Shown one piece after another: positions 16,521-20,459 of a stretch of 20,459 bases of DNA (position 1 is the first letter of the stretch; every line of letters starts with the position of its first letter). The DNA is taken from NCBI RefSeq assembly GCF_021648855.1, contig NZ_JAKJHX010000093.1, positions 1,121 through 21,579 on the forward strand, given 5' to 3'. The translations under genes were made by a program, and so were the position numbers. The DNA is from Tychonema litorale BBK16. Lineage in GTDB: Bacteria; Cyanobacteriota; Cyanobacteriia; Cyanobacteriales; Microcoleaceae. The notes beneath the pieces were generated by a model. That model was not told the DNA's origin. It saw only the letters and a program-made list of their open reading frames with translations, and searched no databases.

Positions 16521-17399
16521 TACAGACTGCTACAGAGGGAGATGTTTCTCCTCCTGTTTATTGGTAACGATCGGTAGAAGCTTTTTGTTCGGGATTACTT
16601 TTAAGCTTGATTGTCTAGCAATCCTGGTTGATTTTCGGTAGCTCGCTAGCTTTAACGGCTAATTCAAGGCGAAGTGAATTTAAGTTTACTTTGCTCAATA
16701 TTATTCCAAATTTTGAGTTTAGTAAAGGGCAAAAACCTCTGTCTTAAGGTGAACATTCTACATTTTTCCTTAAGGTTTTAAATTCCCTGCTAGTTTTGAC
16801 CGTAATTCCACTTCACAATACTCATGCAAACAGACTCATGCAAATCGAGAGTTTTTTTGCTCTCTGTTCTATCATCGCTTGAATTTTTCGTGCTGCCTAG
16901 ATGGTGGGATGTGAGATAACCGAACCGCGATCGCGTCGTAGTCTGGTTGAAGGAAGAAGGAAGAAGGGGTGTAGAAACCGAGTTTTTGAGCTCTCGTGCG
17001 TCCAAGACTGTTTAATTAGGGCGATCGGCTTAATGATACTTAACTTTTTTTAAACATTTATGGATGAGGGGTGAGAGGGTGAGGGGTTTTAAACCCCGTC
17101 GTTGACGGCGTTATTGTGTTTAAATTAAAATTAAGTTGTTGACTTTGGGAACGCAGGAAACAAGCGACACTCCGTCATCCCTAAATCTCTGTCTGACTAC
17201 TGGTTTTCAAAAGATTAGACTCAAAGAGTTTGAGGCTAGATTGCCAGTAGGCGATCGAGTGATTATGTATTGTGTGTTACAACAGCCATTCGATCGAGTC
17301 AACTAACAAAACTATATGATTGGTAGTGAGGCAAATGCTTATGTGATAATGATGATTAATTTGTAATGCCAAAACAAGCATCAAGATGTAAAATTAAGA
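16521..17399. other. About 880 bases without a supportable gene
   Basis: The region separates the sigma factor and the toxin-antitoxin pair (divergent). Visible structure: an inverted pair CTTAAGG (16743-16749) / CCTTAAG (16768-16774); a direct repeat ACTCATGCAAA at 16820-16830 and 16834-16844; a short GGAAGAA heptamer array (16949-16967); and a palindrome GGGGTTTTAAACCCC (17083-17097) followed at once by CGTC-GTT-GACG. A 71-codon minus-strand frame at 16790-17005 crosses the heptamer and has no protein-like features. It probably carries promoters for both flanking units, but none could be fixed. Confidence 0.6.
16949..16967. repeat. Short GGAAGAA heptamer array (2 full units)
   Basis: GAA, two GGAAGAA units and GG lie at 16949-16967. 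Same heptamer family as 20337-20364 and, on the other strand, 7141-7175. Confidence 0.75.
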
Positions 17400-17753
17400 A
17401 TGAAGCCACTCGAATGGATAGCCAGTTCCAAAAAAGACCTCAAAGCAATGCCTGATGAGGTACAAGATGATGTGGGTTATGCTCTACTACTAGCTCAACT
17501 AGGTGAAAAGCATGATGATACTAAGCCACTGAAAGGTTTTAAAGGTGCTGGGATACTGGAAATTGTCGATAATTTTGATGGAGATACTTATCGTGCTATC
17601 TACACTGTCCGGTTTGAATCCGCCGTTTACGTCCTCCACGTCTTCCAAAAAAAGTCTAAAAGCGGCATAGCGACACCTAAACAAGATATCGAATTGATTG
17701 AGAACAGGCTCAAAGTTGCTCAAGAGCATCATCAGACTAATTATGAAAACTAA
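17400..17753 (+). CDS. RelE/ParE-superfamily toxin (phage Gp49-like, HigB type)
   Basis: 117-aa toxin of a type II system; relatives are ribosome-associated mRNA endonucleases. It matches the Gp49-like family (DUF891): PLEWIASSKKDLKAMPDEV at the start, then a LKGFKGAGILEIV block, YRAIYTVRFESAVYVLHVFQKKS (about 64-86) and the closing ATPKQDIELIENRLK. The LHVFQKKS...TP signature is the most characteristic part. ATG 17400 is the natural start; no clear Shine-Dalgarno. Its stop overlaps the antitoxin start by 11 bases. Toxin-first order is as in higBA systems. No frameshift or stop is seen, so it should be intact. Confidence 0.9.
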   Translation: MKPLEWIASSKKDLKAMPDEVQDDVGYALLLAQLGEKHDDTKPLKGFKGAGILEIVDNFDGDTYRAIYTVRFESAVYVLHVFQKKSKSGIATPKQDIELIENRLKVAQEHHQTNYEN

Positions 17754-18093
17754 CCACGATTTGACTGAAGATTTAGAAAACACTGTAACTACTGGCAGTG
17801 GCAATGTTTATGCTGATTTAGGCTATGATAATCCAGAAGAAATGCTGCTCAAAGCACAATTAGTGCGGTTGTTGAGTCAAGCGATCAAAGCCAAAGGTTT
17901 AAATCAATATCAAGCTGCTGAAATGTTGGGAATCGATCAGCCCAAGGTATCGGCTTTAGTAAGAGGTCAATTTCGAGGGTATTCGTTAGAAAGGTTGTTT
18001 AGGTTCTTAAATGCTTTCGATCTCGACGTAGAAGTCAGTGTCAAATCTAAGCCGGAGAATAGAGCGCGCAGCTATATTAATGTCGGAAGTTAG
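17743..18093 (+). CDS. XRE-type helix-turn-helix antitoxin (HigA-like)
   Basis: 116-aa partner of the toxin before it. The N-terminal part (1-40) includes ADLGYDNPEEMLLKAQLV, typical of the HTH_37-type antitoxins; the helix-turn-helix is about 46-80 (GLNQYQAAEMLGIDQPKVSALVRGQ) and is followed by YSLERLFRFLNAFDLDVEVSV. ATG 17743 is chosen because it begins 11 bases before the toxin stop, giving coupled translation, and leaves a family-length protein. Antitoxins of this type bind the toxin and repress their own promoter; the operator should lie before 17400, but I could not define it. Confidence 0.9.
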   Translation: MKTNHDLTEDLENTVTTGSGNVYADLGYDNPEEMLLKAQLVRLLSQAIKAKGLNQYQAAEMLGIDQPKVSALVRGQFRGYSLERLFRFLNAFDLDVEVSVKSKPENRARSYINVGS

Positions 18094-18164
18094 AGTGCGA
18101 ACATTGAAGCGTGCCCCAAAACTAATGCTTGCTGCTTCGAGTCCAGTTTAGCTAAAACCGATCG
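18090..18164 (-). pseudogene. Fragment of a HerA-like gene 3' region (duplicated remnant)
   Basis: 18108-18149 is identical over 42 bases to 18732-18773 inside the HerA-like gene, and after four positions with three differences 11 more bases match (18154-18164 with 18778-18788). On the minus strand the fragment still reads RSVLAKLDSKQQALVLGHA in the same frame as residues 514-532 of the ATPase, with Ser518 replaced by Ala, then a short unrelated tail to a stop at 18090-18092. It is a gene relic, not a functional gene. Confidence 0.85.
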
Positions 18165-18307
18165 TGAATCACTTCTGTGGCTGGTTTTTCTTGATTTATT
18201 TCCCCATCATTTGAATTGGTGCATTGATGAACATGAACTGTGCCGATGGTAGATAGCAACGTTGTTAGATATTCTTTGGCAAAGCGATCGTAAATAAATT
18301 GTGTCAT
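18152..18307 (-). pseudogene. N-terminal stub resembling Rpn/DUF4351 family nuclease-like proteins
   Basis: The 51-codon frame begins MTQFIYDRFAKEYLTTLLS. Cyanobacterial Rpn-family (recombination-promoting nuclease / putative transposase, often with DUF4351) proteins typically start in this manner (M-T-x-F-x-H-D-x-F-A-K-x-Y-L-x-x-L-L). Full-length proteins are about 250-320 aa; here similarity fades after about 25 residues and the frame ends inside the HerA-like fragment. Recognition is from memory of the family start, so confidence is moderate. Confidence 0.45.
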
Positions 18308-18357
18308 TGTGACCCCGATCACTGACGTAGTCAAATGGTGCATCAATTAAGTTTGAC

Positions 18358-18379
18358 CTACAGATTTCTGTAGATTTTT
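18358..18379 (+). terminator. Small hairpin with T run (possible terminator)
   Basis: CTACAGA (18358-18364) and TCTGTAG (18367-18373) form a perfect dyad with minimal loop, followed by A and five Ts (18375-18379). It lies 265 bases after the antitoxin stop, so it may belong to a lost gene. Confidence 0.35.
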
Positions 18380-18590
18380 AGAAGCGGTTTATAGCTGCGT
18401 CATAAAAGCTATGCACATCTGTACAAGTCTGGTAATGAAAGCTCGCGCTGAAGCGACGGGGCTTCGTGCCTCACTGAGGGTGATAGTTGACCAGCCGTTG
18501 TGCCTGTCTACGTTTTTTGAGTCATGACACCCTGCGGATGCGTAGCTAGTCCCCAGCTCTGTCGTTAGTGGTTAAACATCTTTATCGGGC

Positions 18591-20327
18591 TTAAAACCCC
18601 AGATCCATCTTAGCAGCTTCAGCCTCTGCAAACACCTCTGCGTCAGGCATTTCTTGCCAATCAATATCACCAATTTCCCGATAAAATTGCTCATCATAAG
18701 GACGAGTTTGTACAACCACCGGCATCGGTACAGCGTGCCCCAAAACTAATGCTTGCTGCTTCGAGTCCAGTTTCGACAAAACCGATCGCAAACTTTGCCC
18801 TCCCGAAACACCCGTAAAGATAGCATCAATGTCCTTATCGTCGTTTAACAACGCTGTAATCCGCGTTCCGACTTGCGACATGACTTCCCCATCAATGCCG
18901 GACGGACGCTGATCTACAATTAACAGAGTTACGAAGTATTTTCGCATTTCACGGGCGATCGTACCGAAAATAGTCGATCGCACGATCGCCGGATCGAGAA
19001 AACGGTGCGCTTCCTCAATGGTAATCACTAAAGGTTGTGGGCGATCGCACGGATTCTTACTCTGCAAAAACTTCTCAGCTTTTCGCACATAAGCTTGGTG
19101 AATGCGGCGAGTAATCACATTTGCTGCTAACATATAAGACAGCAAATCTGAGTGGGAACCAAACTCAATTACCACATTTTTGCCACCATCCAAACACTGC
19201 AAAACTTCACTTACATAATTTTTTGGACAGCGTTTGCGAATATATTTTAAATCATTCAATCTCTCTAACTTCCGCTGCAAAGCCATAATCGAAGACTTAT
19301 TTCCCCGCTTCTCATCACAAAACATGGAAATATCTTCATTGCTCATTTCCAGCAACTTATTGATCCAACCAGCTCCCAACTCGTTTCGCAAAATAATCGC
19401 ATTTTCAATACTAGCTTCGGACAGATTCAACTCCCGCTGTACCAAAGAGATATCTTCCACTTCTATTTGATCGAAACTCAAATACAACTCTTGAGCATCG
19501 CGGACTCCACGGCGTTTTGTCGATTCTGGATCGAGGGTGTAAATCTGAATTTGACTCGGAAATAACTGGCGCAAACCTTTGACAGTGCTAAATTGTTTCC
19601 CTTCCGAAACCGCTTCCCAGCCGTACTCCGAGTGCATATCAAAAATTAGATTAACCGCAGCTTGTTTGCGAATAATTCCCGACAATAGCAAGCGCGCTAG
19701 AAAAGATTTTCCGGTTCCAGATTTGCCAAAAATTCCGTTACTCCGTTCGACAAATCTATCTAAATCTAAGCATACAGGAACATCCATGTCAATCGGTTTA
19801 CCGATCGCAAAATTACGCCGATACGGGTCATCTTCCCAGCCAAAAACCGCCCGAAAATCGGTTTCTTTGGCATCAAACACCTGGGAAAAGTGGCTGGGAA
19901 TAGTTTTAACTGGTAATAGTTCCATGTCAGCACTGCTTTGTACTTGCAAAGATCCTAAGTTTTGGATGCCAGTTTTTTTACCGTTAGTTTTGCCTTGGTT
20001 CACATCGAAGACTACTTGAGATTTTTCTCGTTCCGCAGTCAACATTAGCATCGGTGCTAGTTGGATTGTACCGTAGGTGCTGCTACCGGCCAGCACTGCA
20101 ATCAGAAAGTCGTCGTTGGGGTTGGGGGGATTGGATAAAATGCGATCGCTGGATGTTCCGAGAGACACATCGGTAAGCATACAGAAAAAGTGCGATCGGA
20201 CTCCTCGGACTACTAAAAATTTCCCTACTCTCATATCTTCTACGGAAACGTCGGCGTGCAGTCGCACTTCTAATCCCTTGCTGAGGGAACCTTGAATAAC
20301 AGAGCCTAAAGGTTTTTCAGTAGTCAT
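18591..20327 (-). CDS. HerA-like ATPase (FtsK/HerA hexameric DNA translocase superfamily)
   Basis: 578-aa P-loop ATPase of the HerA type; relatives form hexameric rings that move double-stranded DNA, often with a nuclease partner. The N-terminal 180 residues match the beta-rich HAS-barrel region. Walker A is GKSGTGKS at 201-208 (GIFGKSGTGKSFLARLLLSG); Walker B is PLVITIEEAHRFL with Glu438-Glu439; VDQRPSGI (471-478) carries a likely sensor or arginine-finger residue. A helical insert (about 275-380) lies between them. ATG 20327 begins the family-like sequence; no Shine-Dalgarno is visible because a heptamer array lies 9 bases upstream. No NurA-like nuclease is in the window; any partner would have to lie beyond 20459. 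A 42-bp piece of its 3' part is duplicated at 18108. Confidence 0.85.
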   Translation of the reverse strand: MTTEKPLGSVIQGSLSKGLEVRLHADVSVEDMRVGKFLVVRGVRSHFFCMLTDVSLGTSSDRILSNPPNPNDDFLIAVLAGSSTYGTIQLAPMLMLTAEREKSQVVFDVNQGKTNGKKTGIQNLGSLQVQSSADMELLPVKTIPSHFSQVFDAKETDFRAVFGWEDDPYRRNFAIGKPIDMDVPVCLDLDRFVERSNGIFGKSGTGKSFLARLLLSGIIRKQAAVNLIFDMHSEYGWEAVSEGKQFSTVKGLRQLFPSQIQIYTLDPESTKRRGVRDAQELYLSFDQIEVEDISLVQRELNLSEASIENAIILRNELGAGWINKLLEMSNEDISMFCDEKRGNKSSIMALQRKLERLNDLKYIRKRCPKNYVSEVLQCLDGGKNVVIEFGSHSDLLSYMLAANVITRRIHQAYVRKAEKFLQSKNPCDRPQPLVITIEEAHRFLDPAIVRSTIFGTIAREMRKYFVTLLIVDQRPSGIDGEVMSQVGTRITALLNDDKDIDAIFTGVSGGQSLRSVLSKLDSKQQALVLGHAVPMPVVVQTRPYDEQFYREIGDIDWQEMPDAEVFAEAEAAKMDLGF

Positions 20328-20336
20328 TTTTTAGAA

Positions 20337-20364
20337 GGAAGAAGGAAGAAGGAAGAAGGAAGAA
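20337..20364. repeat. Heptamer tandem array GGAAGAA, 4 units
   Basis: Four exact GGAAGAA units with partial flanks (20333-20365), directly upstream of the HerA-like start codon. On the transcript of that gene it reads as pyrimidine-rich UUCUUCC, so it replaces the usual purine-rich ribosome binding site. Confidence 0.9.
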
Positions 20365-20365
20365 G

Positions 20366-20459
20366 TGATATCAATTATGGTGTAACCAGAATGATATAGA
20401 GGAGACGGCAGTGCCGTGTCCCTACCGACAATAATATTGTAGGGACACGGAAGTCGGAT
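20366..20459. repeat. MITE-like dispersed palindromic repeat, copy B (cut by window end)
   Basis: Starts TGATATCAATT one base after the heptamer array and carries ATGATATAGAGGA at 20391-20403, as copy A at 548-650 does with the same 38-base spacing. The palindrome follows: GTGTCCCTAC and its inverse GTAGGGACAC flank an AT-rich loop. The outer stem bases differ from copy A. The right end is outside the window. Confidence 0.8.

Larger units (their letters stand above)
18094..18590. other. Decayed region between antitoxin and HerA-like gene
   Basis: No intact gene. It holds a duplicated fragment of the neighbouring ATPase gene (18090-18164), an Rpn-like stub (18152-18307), a short hairpin with T run (18358-18379), and a GC-richer structured stretch (about 18440-18510) with a GAAGC/GCTTC hairpin reminiscent of IS200/IS605-family ends. 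The mix suggests several insertion and deletion events. Confidence 0.6.

Noticed and set aside
16790..17005. Minus-strand 71-codon frame
   Set aside because: Crosses a heptamer array, no motifs or ribosome binding site.
1..20459. tRNA or rRNA genes
   Set aside because: No cloverleaf or rRNA-like stretch was recognised on either strand.

Overview
The window looks like chromosome of a filamentous, non-heterocystous cyanobacterium of the Microcoleus/Oscillatoria/Tychonema kind. This rests on a cyanobacterial-type ferredoxin nitrate reductase (NarB), a glycine-tailed cyanobacterial RRM protein, a group 2 sigma factor, many HIP1-type GCGATCGC octamers, a Uma2-family gene and several 7-bp tandem repeats between genes. 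The genus is inferred from overall style, not from a marker gene.

Layout. 1-401 is the 3' end of a protein with an Ala/Pro/Thr repeat linker. 402-1062 is intergenic, with two hairpins, a long palindromic dispersed repeat and a heptamer array. 1063-4654 holds a two-gene signalling unit: a membrane class III nucleotide cyclase whose stop overlaps the start of an MscS-type channel with a C-terminal cyclic-nucleotide-binding domain. 4848-7019 is narB behind a perfect GTA-N8-TAC NtcA-type site. 7342-7659 is the RNA-binding protein, with a clear promoter and terminator. 7918-8376 is a PsiE-like membrane protein that converges on rimM, which lies downstream of moeA on the minus strand (8380-10355). 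10607-11958 holds a Uma2-family gene and cobO on the plus strand. 12038-16449 is a minus-strand block: a CHASE4/HAMP/PAS/PAS histidine kinase, an exported hypothetical protein and a group 2 sigma factor. 16450-17399 is gene-poor. 17400-18093 is a HigBA-like toxin-antitoxin pair. 18094-18590 is decayed DNA with an Rpn-like gene stub and a duplicated fragment of the next gene. 18591-20327 is a HerA-like ATPase. The window closes in a second, truncated copy of the dispersed palindromic repeat.

How the genes fit together. The strongest functional unit is the cyclase/channel pair: predicted cAMP made at the membrane by a sensor enzyme, translationally coupled to a channel with a cyclic-nucleotide-binding domain. 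The channel lacks the usual phosphate-contacting arginine, which makes the ligand question interesting. NarB needs a bis-MGD molybdenum cofactor and MoeA inserts molybdenum, so these two genes serve one pathway although they are not in an operon. The remaining genes (cobalamin adenosylation, ribosome maturation, sigma factor, histidine kinase) look like ordinary chromosomal genes. The 16.5-20.4 kb end is the accessory part, with a toxin-antitoxin pair, gene debris and an orphan HerA ATPase.
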